This document shows positions 53,783-63,761 of a stretch of DNA of 64,000 bases, in pieces (position 1 is the first letter of the stretch; each line of letters starts with the position of its first letter). The translations under genes were made by a program, and so were the position numbers. The DNA comes from Vibrio rhodolitus (lineage in GTDB: Bacteria; Pseudomonadota; Gammaproteobacteria; Enterobacterales; Vibrionaceae): contig NZ_QLYZ01000004.1 in NCBI RefSeq assembly GCF_003350325.1, positions 235,053 to 299,052 of the forward strand. The letters run 5' to 3'. The notes under the pieces are model-generated. The model saw nothing but the letters and a program-made list of their open reading frames with translations. It was not told the DNA's origin and made no database searches.

Positions 53783-55369
53783 ATGATTGACATAGTTGAT
53801 CTATCGCGGTTGCAGTTCGCATTAACTGCGATGTATCACTTCCTATTCGTACCATTGACTCTAGGTATGGCATTCCTACTTGCCATCATGGAATCTATGT
53901 ACGTAATGACCAACAAGCAAATCTATAAGGACATGACCAAGTTCTGGGGTAAGCTGTTTGGTATTAACTTCGCTCTGGGTGTGGCTACCGGCCTTACCAT
54001 GGAGTTCCAGTTTGGTACTAACTGGTCATACTACTCTCACTATGTAGGTGACATTTTTGGTGCACCTCTTGCCATCGAAGCGCTAGTAGCCTTTTTCTTA
54101 GAATCCACTTTCGTAGGCTTATTCTTCTTTGGTTGGGATCGACTGTCGAAACGTCAGCACCTCGCAGTAACTTGGTTAGTTGCTCTAGGTTCTAACTTCT
54201 CGGCACTTTGGATTCTTGTTGCGAACGGCTGGATGCAAAACCCAGTAGGCGCAGAATTTAACTTTGAAACCATGCGTATGGAAATGGTGAGCTTCGCTGA
54301 AGTTGTACTAAACCCAGTAGCGCAAGTTAAGTTCGTGCATACGGTTGCTTCTGGTTACACTACAGGTGCGATGTTCATTCTAGGCATCAGCTCATGGTAC
54401 CTGCTAAAAGGTCGTGACGTAGCATTCGCTCGTCGTTCATTTGCTATTGCTGCATCTTTCGGTATGGCTGCAATCCTTTCAACAATCGTTCTTGGTGACG
54501 AATCAGGTTACGAGCTAGGTGAAGTGCAAAAAGTGAAGCTAGCAGCAGTTGAAGCTGAATGGCACACCGAGCCAGCACCAGCAGCGTTTACTGTGTTTGG
54601 TCTACCAAACCAAGAAACGATGGAAACTGACTTCGCGCTTAAGATCCCTTACGTAATGGGTATCATCGCAACGCGTTCTCTAGACGAGCAAGTAACTGGT
54701 CTACGTGACCTACGTGACGATCACGTTGATCGTATCCGTAACGGTATGTATGCATACGAGCTACTTGAGAAGCTACGCGCTGGCGATAAGTCAGAAGCAA
54801 ACATGGCAGCATTTGATGAAGTGAAAGGTGACCTAGGTTACGGTCTACTTCTAAAACGCTACACAGACAAAGTTGTTGACGCGACTGAAGACCAAATCCA
54901 AGCAGCTGCGGATGATTCAATCCCAACTGTATGGCCGCTATTCTGGTCATTCCGTATCATGGTTGCGTGTGGCTTTATCATGCTATTCGTATTTGGTGCG
55001 GCATTCGTACAAACTTGTCGTCAGAAGATCGAGCAGAAACCTTGGATTCTGAAAGCAGCACTATTTAGTATTCCACTTCCGTGGATTGCAGTTGAAGCAG
55101 GTTGGTTCGTGGCTGAATACGGTCGTCAACCATGGGCAGTAGGTGAAATCCTTCCTGTTCACGTAGCAGCTTCTGCGCTAACAGCAGGTGAGATTTGGAC
55201 GTCTCTATTTGCAATCCTAGCGCTGTACACTGTGTTCCTAATCGCAGAAGTGTACCTAATGCTGAAATTCGCTCGCAAAGGTCCAAGCAGCCTGAAAACA
55301 GGTCGCTACCACTTCGAGCAAAACGCTGACTCTGTTGAAGACAAAGTTAGCCGCCAAGTAGAAGCGTAA
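53783..55369 (+). CDS. cydA: Cytochrome bd ubiquinol oxidase subunit I
   Basis: 528 aa, nine predicted membrane helices. [20 protein letters not shown] contains the H19-type heme ligand, [20 protein letters not shown] follows, and the long quinol-binding Q loop (about 250-380) is of the long (L) type. [12 protein letters not shown] is the CydA signature. High-affinity terminal oxidase working at low oxygen. AGGAG precedes the ATG. First gene of cydABX-ybgE. Confidence 0.97.
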   Translation: MIDIVDLSRLQFALTAMYHFLFVPLTLGMAFLLAIMESMYVMTNKQIYKDMTKFWGKLFGINFALGVATGLTMEFQFGTNWSYYSHYVGDIFGAPLAIEALVAFFLESTFVGLFFFGWDRLSKRQHLAVTWLVALGSNFSALWILVANGWMQNPVGAEFNFETMRMEMVSFAEVVLNPVAQVKFVHTVASGYTTGAMFILGISSWYLLKGRDVAFARRSFAIAASFGMAAILSTIVLGDESGYELGEVQKVKLAAVEAEWHTEPAPAAFTVFGLPNQETMETDFALKIPYVMGIIATRSLDEQVTGLRDLRDDHVDRIRNGMYAYELLEKLRAGDKSEANMAAFDEVKGDLGYGLLLKRYTDKVVDATEDQIQAAADDSIPTVWPLFWSFRIMVACGFIMLFVFGAAFVQTCRQKIEQKPWILKAALFSIPLPWIAVEAGWFVAEYGRQPWAVGEILPVHVAASALTAGEIWTSLFAILALYTVFLIAEVYLMLKFARKGPSSLKTGRYHFEQNADSVEDKVSRQVEA

Positions 55370-55386
55370 GGTTAAGGAGATACATT

Positions 55387-56523
55387 ATGTTTGATTACGA
55401 AATCTTGCGACTTATCTGGTGGGTGCTTATCGGCGTTCTGATGGTAGGTTTCGCTATCACTGATGGCTTTGACATGGGCGTTGGCGCGCTTGTGCCAATC
55501 ATCGGTAAAAACGACACTGAGCGTCGTGTAATGATTAACACTATCGCTCCACACTGGGACGGCAACCAAGTATGGCTAATCACCGCAGGTGGTGCGCTAT
55601 TCGCTGCTTGGCCACTAGTTTACGCAACGTCATTCTCAGGTTTTTACCTAGCGATGATCCTAACGCTTGCGGCACTTTGGCTACGTCCACTTGGTCTTGA
55701 CTACCGTTCAAAGATCGAAGACAAAAAATGGCGTCAAACTTGGGACATCTGTATCGCAATCAGTGGTTTCGTTCCACCGCTAATCTTCGGTGTAGCGTTT
55801 GGTAACCTACTGCAAGGCGTACCGTTCCAACTTAGCGACTTTATGATGCCAACGTACCACGGTTCATTCTTCGGTCTACTAAACCCATTTGCGATCCTAT
55901 GTGGTCTAGTAAGTGTGTTTATGATCGTGATGCAAGGTGCAACTTGGCTACAAATGAAGACCACTGATGAAGTACACGTTCGTGCACGTGCAGTTGCTCA
56001 ACTAATGGGTCTACTGACTGTTGCCGCTTTCGTTGCAGCGGGCTTCTGGATTCAAAACATCGACGGCTACGTGATCACTAGTGTGATCGACACTAACGCA
56101 GCATCAAACCCACTGAACAAAGAAGTAATTCGTGAAGCGGGTGCGTGGATGAACAACTTCGAAACTTATCCACTAATGTGGGCAGCACCTGCACTAGGTG
56201 TGGCGATGCCACTACTAGCGGTTATCGCGTCACGTTTCGAAAAAGGCGGTTTTGCGTTCCTATTCTCAAGTCTAGGTAACGCAGGTGTGATCCTAACGGC
56301 TGGCTTTGCAATGTTCCCATTCGTAATGCCTTCAAGCCTAGTACCTTCACACAGCTTGACTATGTGGGATGCAACTTCATCTGAACTAACACTGAACCTA
56401 ATGACTGCAGTTGCAGCTGTGTTTGTGCCAGTTATTCTTGGCTACACATCTTGGACTTACTACAAGATGTTCGGTCGCTTGGATAACAAGTTCATTGAAG
56501 AAAACAAAAACTCACTTTACTAA
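55387..56523 (+). CDS. cydB: Cytochrome bd ubiquinol oxidase subunit II
   Basis: 378 aa with eight to nine membrane helices. MFDYEILRLIWWVLIGVLMV, DGFDMGVGALVPI and HWDGNQVWLITAGGALFAAW are the CydB signatures. Structural partner of CydA. Begins 17 bases after cydA with AAGGAGA as ribosome site. Confidence 0.97.
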   Translation: MFDYEILRLIWWVLIGVLMVGFAITDGFDMGVGALVPIIGKNDTERRVMINTIAPHWDGNQVWLITAGGALFAAWPLVYATSFSGFYLAMILTLAALWLRPLGLDYRSKIEDKKWRQTWDICIAISGFVPPLIFGVAFGNLLQGVPFQLSDFMMPTYHGSFFGLLNPFAILCGLVSVFMIVMQGATWLQMKTTDEVHVRARAVAQLMGLLTVAAFVAAGFWIQNIDGYVITSVIDTNAASNPLNKEVIREAGAWMNNFETYPLMWAAPALGVAMPLLAVIASRFEKGGFAFLFSSLGNAGVILTAGFAMFPFVMPSSLVPSHSLTMWDATSSELTLNLMTAVAAVFVPVILGYTSWTYYKMFGRLDNKFIEENKNSLY

Positions 56524-56535
56524 GGAGCTATTACT

Positions 56536-56643
56536 ATGTGGTATTTCGCATGGATTCTAGGTGTACTACTTGCTTGTGCATTCGGTATCATCAACGCTCT
56601 TTGGTTAGAGCACTCTGAAATGATGGATAAAGACAGTGAGTAA
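56536..56643 (+). CDS. cydX: Cytochrome bd small subunit CydX
   Basis: 35 aa: MWYFAWILGVLLACAFGIIN then ALWLEHSEMMDKDSE. One membrane helix and the conserved MWYFxWxLG start of CydX/YbgT proteins, needed for a stable active oxidase. Preceded by AAGGAG, 12 bases after cydB. Its stop codon overlaps the start of ybgE. Short genes like this are easily missed. Confidence 0.95.
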   Translation: MWYFAWILGVLLACAFGIINALWLEHSEMMDKDSE

Positions 56644-56938
56644 TCTCGCTGACTTGATGAGCAAACTACACGCTCCATTAGATAAAACCCTGTTCAGGGT
56701 TTTATCTTTGGTGATGGGGTTCTTTCACGTTGCAATGCTGATGTGGAACCCACACGCTTATTCAGAGGCAATCGGCGGCTTCAATGCTGTGATTTCGCCA
56801 CTGCTAATTTGGGCGGTATGTTCAAGTATGGTGTTTGGCTTGTCATTTAAACCAAGAAATTGGTATTGGCAGGTATTATTCAGCCCATACATAAGCTTAG
56901 GCATCTTGAGTTACTTAACAATCGCTTACGTTTTGTAA
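56636..56938 (+). CDS. ybgE: Cyd operon protein YbgE
   Basis: 100 aa with three predicted membrane helices (LFRVLSLVMGFFHVAMLMWN, ISPLLIWAVCSSMVFGLSF, YISLGILSYLTIAYVL). Conserved fourth gene of gamma-proteobacterial cyd operons; function not settled. Start GTG 56636 lies inside the end of cydX, a sign of coupled translation. A terminator follows. Confidence 0.9.
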   Translation: MSNLADLMSKLHAPLDKTLFRVLSLVMGFFHVAMLMWNPHAYSEAIGGFNAVISPLLIWAVCSSMVFGLSFKPRNWYWQVLFSPYISLGILSYLTIAYVL

Positions 56939-56973
56939 TTCTATTCGCTTAAATATTCATCAAGAAAACATTG

Positions 56974-57010
56974 AAAAAGCGCCAGTTTTTAGAAGCTGGC
57001 GCTTTTTTTT
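56974..57010 (+). terminator. Strong intrinsic terminator after ybgE
   Basis: Stem AAAAAGCGCCAG with CTGGCGCTTTTT, loop TTTTTAGAAG, long T run. Separates the cyd operon from the tol-pal operon. Confidence 0.92.
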
Positions 57011-57080
57011 CGTCTAATCTCTGAATTCGGTCAACAGTGCTTGCGCATCTCTTGTGGGAATGCGTTATAGTAATCGACCA

Positions 57081-57524
57081 ATGGAAAAACTATCGGGCAT
57101 CAACGTGGATAATGCACAGGTAGCATTTGAGTGGCCAGTGACTGTTTATTATGAAGATACAGACGCAGGCGGAGTGGTCTATCACTCGAACTATTTGAAA
57201 TACTTTGAAAGAGCGCGAACGGAGCTGCTTCGCAGTGCTAACATTTCGCAACAAGCTCTTTTGGAACAAAACATCGGTTTTGTAGTCCGACACATGGACA
57301 TCGATTTTTTACAAGGTGCACGGCTTGACGATCACTTAACGGTGAAAACCGGTATCGCCGAGCTAAAGAAAGCGTCATTAACCTTCTGTCAGGAGATCGT
57401 AAATCCTGCCGGCAAAACATTGTGCCGAGCAATGGTTAAGGTAGCATGTATCGACAATCAGAGGATGAGGCCTACTGCTATTCCTCAAGCAATATTTATG
57501 GAGTTTTCTCGAAGTGACCGCTGA
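57081..57524 (+). CDS. ybgC: Tol-Pal system acyl-CoA thioesterase YbgC
   Basis: Hotdog-fold thioesterase, about 147 aa. [20 protein letters not shown] contains the catalytic Asp, and [10 protein letters not shown] is the family signature. First gene of ybgC-tolQRAB-pal-cpoB; acts on acyl-CoA or acyl-ACP, probably in envelope lipid metabolism. The start is uncertain: ATG 57081 is used, but GTG 57054 and ATG 57060 are in frame and none has a strong ribosome site. Overlaps tolQ by 11 bases. Confidence 0.93.
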   Translation: MEKLSGINVDNAQVAFEWPVTVYYEDTDAGGVVYHSNYLKYFERARTELLRSANISQQALLEQNIGFVVRHMDIDFLQGARLDDHLTVKTGIAELKKASLTFCQEIVNPAGKTLCRAMVKVACIDNQRMRPTAIPQAIFMEFSRSDR

Positions 57525-58197
57525 TATTTCAATTCTTGACCTGTTTTTGCAAGCCAGCTTGTTGGTAAAACTGGTTATGTTGATCCTACTGGGTATGTCG
57601 ATTGTCTCTTGGGCAATGATTATTAAGCGTAGTAAGGTGCTGTCTCAAGCGGCCAAAGAGTCTGAATCATTCGAAGACAAGTTTTGGTCAGGCACCGATC
57701 TTTCAGTGATCTACCAATCGGTAGCAAAACGCAAAGATGAGCTATCAGGTGCAGAAGAAATCTTCTATTCAGGTTTTACCGAGTTCGCGCGTCTGCGTAA
57801 ATCGAACGCAAATTCACCCGATTACATCATGGAAGGCACAGGTCGCGCGATGCGCGTGGCAGTTGCGCGTGAAGTAGACGAACTAGAAACCAACCTGCCA
57901 TTTTTGGCGACCGTAGGTTCAATCAGCCCATACATTGGTCTGTTTGGTACCGTGTGGGGCATCATGCATGCCTTTATCGCGTTGGGTGAAGTAAAACAAG
58001 CCACATTGGCGATGGTTGCTCCGGGTATCGCAGAAGCACTGGTTGCGACAGCAATGGGTCTGTTCGCGGCAATTCCTGCTGTAATGGCGTATAACCGCCT
58101 AAGCAACAAAGTATCAAAACTTGAACACAACTATGCGACCTTCTCGGAAGAGTTCCACAGTATTCTTCACCGCCAAGCTATGGCTGGCAGGGAGTAA
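57514..58197 (+). CDS. tolQ: Tol-Pal system proton channel subunit TolQ
   Basis: 227 aa, MotA/TolQ/ExbB family. Three membrane helices (about 15-37, 135-158, 170-195), with [20 protein letters not shown] and the conserved [20 protein letters not shown]. Forms the proton-driven motor with TolR. GTG start overlapping ybgC; tolR begins three bases after the stop. Confidence 0.96.
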   Translation: MTADISILDLFLQASLLVKLVMLILLGMSIVSWAMIIKRSKVLSQAAKESESFEDKFWSGTDLSVIYQSVAKRKDELSGAEEIFYSGFTEFARLRKSNANSPDYIMEGTGRAMRVAVAREVDELETNLPFLATVGSISPYIGLFGTVWGIMHAFIALGEVKQATLAMVAPGIAEALVATAMGLFAAIPAVMAYNRLSNKVSKLEHNYATFSEEFHSILHRQAMAGRE

Positions 58198-58200
58198 CGC

Positions 58201-58644
58201 ATGGCGGGTTATCAACCTAAAAAGCGTAAAATGACTGCAGAGATCAACGTGGTACCTTACATCGATGTGATGTTGGTTCTGTTGATCATCTTTATGGTGA
58301 CCTCGCCATTTGTCACGCAAGGTGTTGAAGTAGAACTGCCGAAAACCGAAGCGGCAGAATCGATGCAAGAGATGGCGCAAGACCCTAATATCAGTTTTAT
58401 CATCGTCGAAGTCGACCGTGATGGTAATTTGGGTCTGAGCGTAAACGATGAAGAAGTTATGCGTGGCATTTCTTTGCAAGATCTGATTGTGCGCATCAAA
58501 GCAGAGCTGAGCTTAAAACCGAAATCGCCAGTGGCGGTGGGTGGTGATGCAGCTACGCCTTATGCTGAGATTGTATTGATTTTGGATGAATTGAGCCGAG
58601 CAGGTATCGAGAAAGTCGGTCTGCTAACGGACATCAAGGAATAA
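58201..58644 (+). CDS. tolR: Tol-Pal system protein TolR
   Basis: 147 aa, ExbD/TolR family. Cytoplasmic start (MAGYQPKKRKMTAEINVVPY), one membrane helix with the proton-conducting Asp in YIDVMLVLLIIFMVTSPF, and a periplasmic domain. Couples proton flow to TolA movement. Confidence 0.96.
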   Translation: MAGYQPKKRKMTAEINVVPYIDVMLVLLIIFMVTSPFVTQGVEVELPKTEAAESMQEMAQDPNISFIIVEVDRDGNLGLSVNDEEVMRGISLQDLIVRIKAELSLKPKSPVAVGGDAATPYAEIVLILDELSRAGIEKVGLLTDIKE

Positions 58645-58657
58645 GTGCATTCGCTTC

Positions 58658-59722
58658 ATGAAAGACAGTAAGTCAAATAAAAACAAAATGGGCAAACCGA
58701 TAGTAATCTCGTTTGCCCTGCATGCTGCTTTGATTGCCGCACTGCTGTGGGGGACAGACTTTACCATGTCTAAACCTGAGCCAGTAGGGCGTGTTGTCGA
58801 GGCGGTAGCTATTGATCCGGCTTTGGTTCGTCAACAAGCTCAGCAAATACGTCAACAGCGTGAAGAAGCCGCACGTAAAGAACAAGATCGTCTTGATAAG
58901 CTGCGCCGCGAAAGTGAGCAGCTAGAGAAGAATCGCAAAGCGGAAGAAGAACGCATTCGTAAGCTTAAAGAGCAGCAAGCTCGCGAAGCGAAAGCGGCAC
59001 GTGAGGCTGAAAAGCAGCGCGTGAAAAAAGAGCAAGAGCGCAAAATTGAAGAAGAGCGCGTGCGTAAGGAAAAAGAGCGTGCGGCTAAGCTAGAGCAAGA
59101 GCGTAAAGTCAAAGAGGCTGCGATTGCTAAGGCGGAAAAAGAGCGCATAGAGAAAGAAGCGGCAGCCGCAAAAGCGGAGCAGCAGCGTATTGAGCGTGAG
59201 CAAGCAGCAAAAGCGGCCGAAGAAAAGGCGCGCAAAGAGCGTGAAGCAGCAGAGCGAGCCGAGAAAGAGCGCATTGCCAAAGAAAAGGCAGCGAAAGAAG
59301 CTGCTGAAAAAGCGCGTAAAGAGAAAGAGCGTTTACAGCGACTAGAGCGCGAGCGTAAAGAGCAAGAAGCAGCACTGGATGATATCTTCGCTGGTCTTGA
59401 ATCTGAGTCGGAACAAAACAGTGCCGCGCGTGGTCAATTTGTTGAGAGTGAAATTGCACGTTATGCAGCAATTTACACCCAACTGATTAAGCAGAACTTA
59501 CTTGTGGAGGACTACTTTCGGGGAAAGTCCTGTCGAGTTAACTTGCGTTTGATCCCGACAGGCTCGGGAGCAATTGTCGGTAACTTCAGCATACTGGAAG
59601 GCGACAGCCGAGTTTGCTCGGCGACCAAGCGAGCTGTTGCTCAAGTATCGAGTTTCCCACTGCCGAAAGAGACAGATGTGGTAAACCAACTGAAAAACAT
59701 CAATTTAACCGTTGAACTGTAA
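58658..59722 (+). CDS. tolA: Tol-Pal system energy-transducing protein TolA
   Basis: 354 aa. One N-terminal membrane helix (VISFALHAALIAALLWGTDF), a very long K/E/A/R-rich helical domain (about 65-245) that spans the periplasm, and a globular C-terminal domain with YFRGKSCRVNLRLIPTG that binds TolB and Pal. The helical domain contains many short internal repeats, normal for TolA. Confidence 0.95.
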   Translation: MKDSKSNKNKMGKPIVISFALHAALIAALLWGTDFTMSKPEPVGRVVEAVAIDPALVRQQAQQIRQQREEAARKEQDRLDKLRRESEQLEKNRKAEEERIRKLKEQQAREAKAAREAEKQRVKKEQERKIEEERVRKEKERAAKLEQERKVKEAAIAKAEKERIEKEAAAAKAEQQRIEREQAAKAAEEKARKEREAAERAEKERIAKEKAAKEAAEKARKEKERLQRLERERKEQEAALDDIFAGLESESEQNSAARGQFVESEIARYAAIYTQLIKQNLLVEDYFRGKSCRVNLRLIPTGSGAIVGNFSILEGDSRVCSATKRAVAQVSSFPLPKETDVVNQLKNINLTVEL

Positions 59723-59737
59723 TTAAAGGATTAGCTT

Positions 59738-61090
59738 GTGTTAAAGCGACTTATTGTAGGACTAGCGTTCATTATCTCTAGTACCGTTCAAGTAGCCAAC
59801 GCGGCGCTGGAACTGGTCATCACTGACGGTATCGATTCGGCGCGTCCGATCGCGATCGTTCCATTCAAATGGGAAGGCGCAGCGCCATTGCCGCAAGATG
59901 TTTCTGCGGTGATTGCTTCTGACTTACAGCGTAGTGGTAAGTTTAGCCCTGTAGCGACCAGCAAAATGCCGCAAACCCCATACAGCGAAGCGGAGGTTAA
60001 CTTCGATGCGTGGACAGGGCTTGGCGTTGACTCGCTGCTGACAGGTACTATTACCCAAGATGCCAAGGGCGATTACATTATCAATTACCAATTGGTGGAT
60101 GTGGTACGTGGTCAATTGACCAAAGGGCAAAGCCGCGCGCTAGGCTCAGACGGTGAATTGGTGCTATCGAAAGATCACGTGCTGTTTAACAAGCGCGCGA
60201 CTGTGCCGAAAAATCGCTTACGTGAATACGCTCACCGCATCTCTGATCTGGTTTATGAGCAGCTAACTGGTGAGCGCGGCGCGTTTTTAACACGCATTGC
60301 TTATGTAGTGGTAAATGACAAAGATTCCTACCCATATCAGCTACGTGTAGCGGACTACGATGGTTATAACGAGCGTTTGGTATTGCGCTCAAAGCAGCCA
60401 CTGATGTCACCAGCGTGGTCACCTGATGGTCAGCAATTGGCTTATGTTAGCTTCCAAAATGGTCAAGCTGAAATCTACATCATGAATATCTACACTGGTC
60501 AAAGTGAGAAAGTGACGTCATACCCACGTCATAATGGTGCGCCAAGATTCTCTCCGGATGGTAAACAGCTTGCTTTGGTTTTATCAAAAACAGGCAGCTT
60601 GCAGGTGTACACTCTGGATATCGCAACGCGAAAGTTGACACAAATTACGCGTGGCAGATCAAATAATACAGAACCATTTTGGCACCCTGATGGAAAATCC
60701 TTGATTTTCACTTCCGATCGGGGTGGTAAACCTCAGATTTATCGAGTAAATTTGGCAGACGGTGCCACAAGCCGTATAACTTGGCAGGGCAGTCAAAACC
60801 TCGGTGGCCAAATTACGCCAGACGGTCGTTTTTTGGTGATGGTGAATCGCAGCAATTCCGGCTTCAATCTTGCCAAGCAAGATTTGGAAACAGGTGCGGT
60901 GCAGATTTTGACCAAAACGCTATTGGATGAGTCTCCAAGCATTGCACCTAACGGTGGAATGGTCATCTATAGTTCAATGTTTAATAAAGCCAACGTGTTA
61001 TCGATGGTGTCTATAGATGGGCGTTTTAAAGCTCGATTACCAGCAACAAATGGTCGCGTCCGTGCTCCAGCGTGGTCACCGTTTTTGTAG
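59738..61090 (+). CDS. tolB: Tol-Pal system beta-propeller protein TolB
   Basis: 450 aa, periplasmic. Signal peptide ([18 protein letters not shown]) followed by the TolA-binding N-terminus ([19 protein letters not shown]), an alpha/beta domain and six WD40-like PD40 repeats ([43 protein letters not shown]). GTG start eight bases after AAAGGA. Confidence 0.97.
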   Translation: MLKRLIVGLAFIISSTVQVANAALELVITDGIDSARPIAIVPFKWEGAAPLPQDVSAVIASDLQRSGKFSPVATSKMPQTPYSEAEVNFDAWTGLGVDSLLTGTITQDAKGDYIINYQLVDVVRGQLTKGQSRALGSDGELVLSKDHVLFNKRATVPKNRLREYAHRISDLVYEQLTGERGAFLTRIAYVVVNDKDSYPYQLRVADYDGYNERLVLRSKQPLMSPAWSPDGQQLAYVSFQNGQAEIYIMNIYTGQSEKVTSYPRHNGAPRFSPDGKQLALVLSKTGSLQVYTLDIATRKLTQITRGRSNNTEPFWHPDGKSLIFTSDRGGKPQIYRVNLADGATSRITWQGSQNLGGQITPDGRFLVMVNRSNSGFNLAKQDLETGAVQILTKTLLDESPSIAPNGGMVIYSSMFNKANVLSMVSIDGRFKARLPATNGRVRAPAWSPFL

Positions 61091-61124
61091 CAAGTAAGTA
61101 TCAATAAGTAAGGAAAACATAACA

Positions 61125-61640
61125 ATGCAACTTAACAAAGTTCTTAAAGGGCTACTAATTGCACTTCCAGTTCTAGCGGTTACAGCATGTAGCTCAAGCG
61201 ATGATGCTGCAAATGCGTCTGGCTCAGAAACTAACAATGGCTCATCGACTACGGTAACTACACCAATCGATCAAAATGGTCAGCTATCTGAGCAAGAGCT
61301 AAAAGAGCAAGTAATGCAAGCGTCAACAATCTACTTCGCGTTTGACAATGCAACTATCTCTAGCGACTACGAAAAAGTGCTAGCTCTACACGCAGCTTAC
61401 CTAAGCTCAAACCCAGCGCTTAAAGTGACTATCGAAGGTCACGCTGATGAGCGCGGTACACCTGAGTACAACATCGCACTTGGCGAGCGTCGTGCACAAG
61501 CTGTATCTATGTACCTACAAGCACTAGGTGTACAGGCTGACCAAATCGCTATCGTTAGCTACGGTGAAGAGAAGCCTCTAGTTCTTGGTCAATCTGACGA
61601 AGCATACGCTAAGAACCGCCGCGCAGTTCTAGTGTACTAA
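61125..61640 (+). CDS. pal: Peptidoglycan-associated lipoprotein Pal
   Basis: 171 aa. Lipobox VTAC with lipidated Cys at about residue 22, a Ser/Thr/Asn linker, and an OmpA-like peptidoglycan-binding domain (TIYFAFDNATISSDY, IEGHADERGTPEYNIALGER). Outer-membrane anchor of the Tol-Pal complex. AAGGAAA before ATG. Confidence 0.97.
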   Translation: MQLNKVLKGLLIALPVLAVTACSSSDDAANASGSETNNGSSTTVTTPIDQNGQLSEQELKEQVMQASTIYFAFDNATISSDYEKVLALHAAYLSSNPALKVTIEGHADERGTPEYNIALGERRAQAVSMYLQALGVQADQIAIVSYGEEKPLVLGQSDEAYAKNRRAVLVY

Positions 61641-61655
61641 TCTGAGGACGACCTC

Positions 61656-62423
61656 ATGTTCAGTAACCTAAAGCATGTTATTTCGCTTACGTTACTGGCA
61701 AGTGCAGCGAACCTTGCGTTCGCTGCACCAGCCCCAGTAGCTGATATTGGCGGCAGTACCAGTAGCTCTCGATCTTACTCATCAAACGAAACGGACATTC
61801 AACGTCTAGAGCGTCTTCTAGAGAACCGTAACCGTGTTCAGTTGCAAATGCAGCAACAGCTAGATTCTATGGCTCTCGAGATCAGTGATCTTCGTGGTCA
61901 AATTGAAAAGAATAACTATGACATGCAGCAGATGTTGCAGCGTCAACGCGAACTGTTTATCGAGTTAGATAAAGTTCGCCAGGAAAAAGCAGCGGCAGTG
62001 ATCCCGGTTGAAACACCAACTAAACCGGATGAGCCGAAGGGCACATTCAGCAGTAATGTAGATGAGCAAACGGCGTACCAAAACGCTGTTGACCTTATTC
62101 TGAAAAAGCGTGATTACACCGGTGCGATTGCCGCATTTGTGCAGTTCCAAAAAGATTTTCCTGATTCAAGCTTTACGCCAAATTCCCACTATTGGTTAGG
62201 TCAGCTTTATTTTGCTAAGAAGCAAGATAAAGAAGCAGTGAAGAGCTTTGCTGCGGTATTGACTTATAAAGACTCGAACAAGCGCGCAGATGCGTTAGTT
62301 AAATTGGGCGATATTGCTGAGCGCAACAACAACGCTGAGCAAGCGAAGAAGTATTATCAGCAAGTGGTATCCGAATACCCGGGCAGTGCTTCTGCGAATA
62401 TCGCGCAAGAAAAACTGAAATAA
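61656..62423 (+). CDS. cpoB: Cell division coordinator CpoB (YbgF)
   Basis: 255 aa periplasmic protein. Signal peptide ending LAFA-APAP, an N-terminal coiled coil (about 40-105, ETDIQRLERLLENRNRVQLQ), and three TPR repeats in the C-terminal half (AYQNAVDLILKKRDYTGAIA, HYWLGQLYFAKKQDKEAVKS). Links Tol action with PBP1B during division. Last gene of the tol-pal operon. Confidence 0.95.
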   Translation: MFSNLKHVISLTLLASAANLAFAAPAPVADIGGSTSSSRSYSSNETDIQRLERLLENRNRVQLQMQQQLDSMALEISDLRGQIEKNNYDMQQMLQRQRELFIELDKVRQEKAAAVIPVETPTKPDEPKGTFSSNVDEQTAYQNAVDLILKKRDYTGAIAAFVQFQKDFPDSSFTPNSHYWLGQLYFAKKQDKEAVKSFAAVLTYKDSNKRADALVKLGDIAERNNNAEQAKKYYQQVVSEYPGSASANIAQEKLK

Positions 62424-62436
62424 AATCCAGTCAATT

Positions 62437-62464
62437 GAAAGAGGTGCCAAGAGCACCTCTTTTT
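62437..62464 (+). terminator. Intrinsic terminator after cpoB
   Basis: Stem AAAGAGGTGC with GCACCTCTTT, loop CAAGA, then TTT. No tRNA cluster follows, unlike E. coli. Confidence 0.88.
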
Positions 62465-62683
62465 CTCTCTTGCATACCTTCTCTCGCAAGTGATACCTCG
62501 CAATCGACGTATCATATTTCGCCTATTAACTTGCCCAGCAGATTCAGCGAGCGTTCAATCCATCCAATTAACCACGAGATTTGCACGGGAATCGCGACTT
62601 TTGTATAAGGCAAAGCTTTTTGATTCTTGAGGTCGATCGGAGTTACAATACTCGGATTAACGGAAGTTGCGTAGAGCAAGGCA

Positions 62684-63745
62684 ATGAGTCACATTCTAGA
62701 TAAAATCGATACAGTTTACCCTTTTCCTCCAAAACCAAAACAACTAAGCGAAGAAGAAAAGCGCACGCATATTGAAGCGATCAAGCGTCTGTTGAAAGAG
62801 AAAGACGCGGTCCTTATCGCTCACTATTACACCGACCCTGAAATCCAAGCTTTGGCAGAAGAGACAGGCGGTTTTGTCGGTGATTCATTGGAAATGGCGA
62901 AGTTTGGTAACCGTCATCCGGCTAGCACCCTGATTATCGCTGGTGTGCGCTTTATGGGCGAATCGGCAAAGATCCTAACCCCAGAAAAGCGCATTCTAAT
63001 GCCAACGCTAGAAGCGGAATGTTCACTAGATCTTGGTTGCCCGGCAGATAAGTTTACCGAGTTCTGTGATGCGCACCCTGATCACACTGTAGTTGTGTAC
63101 GCGAATACTTCAGCAGCAGTAAAAGCGCGCGCAGATTGGGTGGTAACTTCAAGTATCGCTCTTGAGATTGTTGAGCACCTTGATAGTGAAGATAAGCCAA
63201 TCATTTGGGGACCAGATCGCCATCTTGGTTCTTACATTGCTAACAAAACTGGCGCTGATATGTTGCTATGGCAAGGTGAGTGTATCGTTCATGACGAGTT
63301 CTCAGCAGATGCACTACGTAAAATGAAAGGTCTTTACCCAGATGCTGCGATTTTGGTTCACCCTGAGTCACCAGCAAGCGTAGTAGAGCTGGCGGATGCT
63401 GTAGGCTCAACCAGCCAATTGATCAAAGCGGCGAAAGAGCTGCCACAGCAGCAAATGATTGTGGCTACCGACAAAGGCATCTTCTTTAAGATGCAGCAGC
63501 TAGTGCCAGAAAAAGAACTGATCGAAGCACCAACCGCAGGTGCAGGCGCGACGTGTCGTAGCTGTGCACATTGCCCGTGGATGGCGATGAACGGCTTACA
63601 AGCGATTGAAGCGGCACTGACTGAAGGCGGTGAGCAACACGAGATTTTTGTTGATGATGAGCTACGTGTGAAATCGCTTATCCCGCTAAATCGCATGCTT
63701 GATTTTGCTGAGCAGCTAAACATGCAAGTGAAAGGCAACGCATAA
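62684..63745 (+). CDS. nadA: Quinolinate synthase A
   Basis: 353 aa. Makes quinolinate from iminoaspartate and dihydroxyacetone phosphate in NAD synthesis. [27 protein letters not shown] and [12 protein letters not shown] are typical, and the [4Fe-4S] ligands are the conserved cysteines in [12 protein letters not shown] and near [19 protein letters not shown] precedes the ATG. Single gene; the sequence after its stop is an IS element end 17 bases away. Confidence 0.96.
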   Translation: MSHILDKIDTVYPFPPKPKQLSEEEKRTHIEAIKRLLKEKDAVLIAHYYTDPEIQALAEETGGFVGDSLEMAKFGNRHPASTLIIAGVRFMGESAKILTPEKRILMPTLEAECSLDLGCPADKFTEFCDAHPDHTVVVYANTSAAVKARADWVVTSSIALEIVEHLDSEDKPIIWGPDRHLGSYIANKTGADMLLWQGECIVHDEFSADALRKMKGLYPDAAILVHPESPASVVELADAVGSTSQLIKAAKELPQQQMIVATDKGIFFKMQQLVPEKELIEAPTAGAGATCRSCAHCPWMAMNGLQAIEAALTEGGEQHEIFVDDELRVKSLIPLNRMLDFAEQLNMQVKGNA

Positions 63746-63761
63746 GCCGATAGCCAACAAC

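Noticed and set aside
58852..59471. Long open frames on the strand opposite tolA
   Set aside because: By-product of the repetitive K/E/A/R codons of TolA; low-complexity Ser/Arg/Ala translation.
62465..62683. Expected tRNA cluster between cpoB and nadA as in E. coli
   Set aside because: No cloverleaf sequence or CCA-type end seen here.
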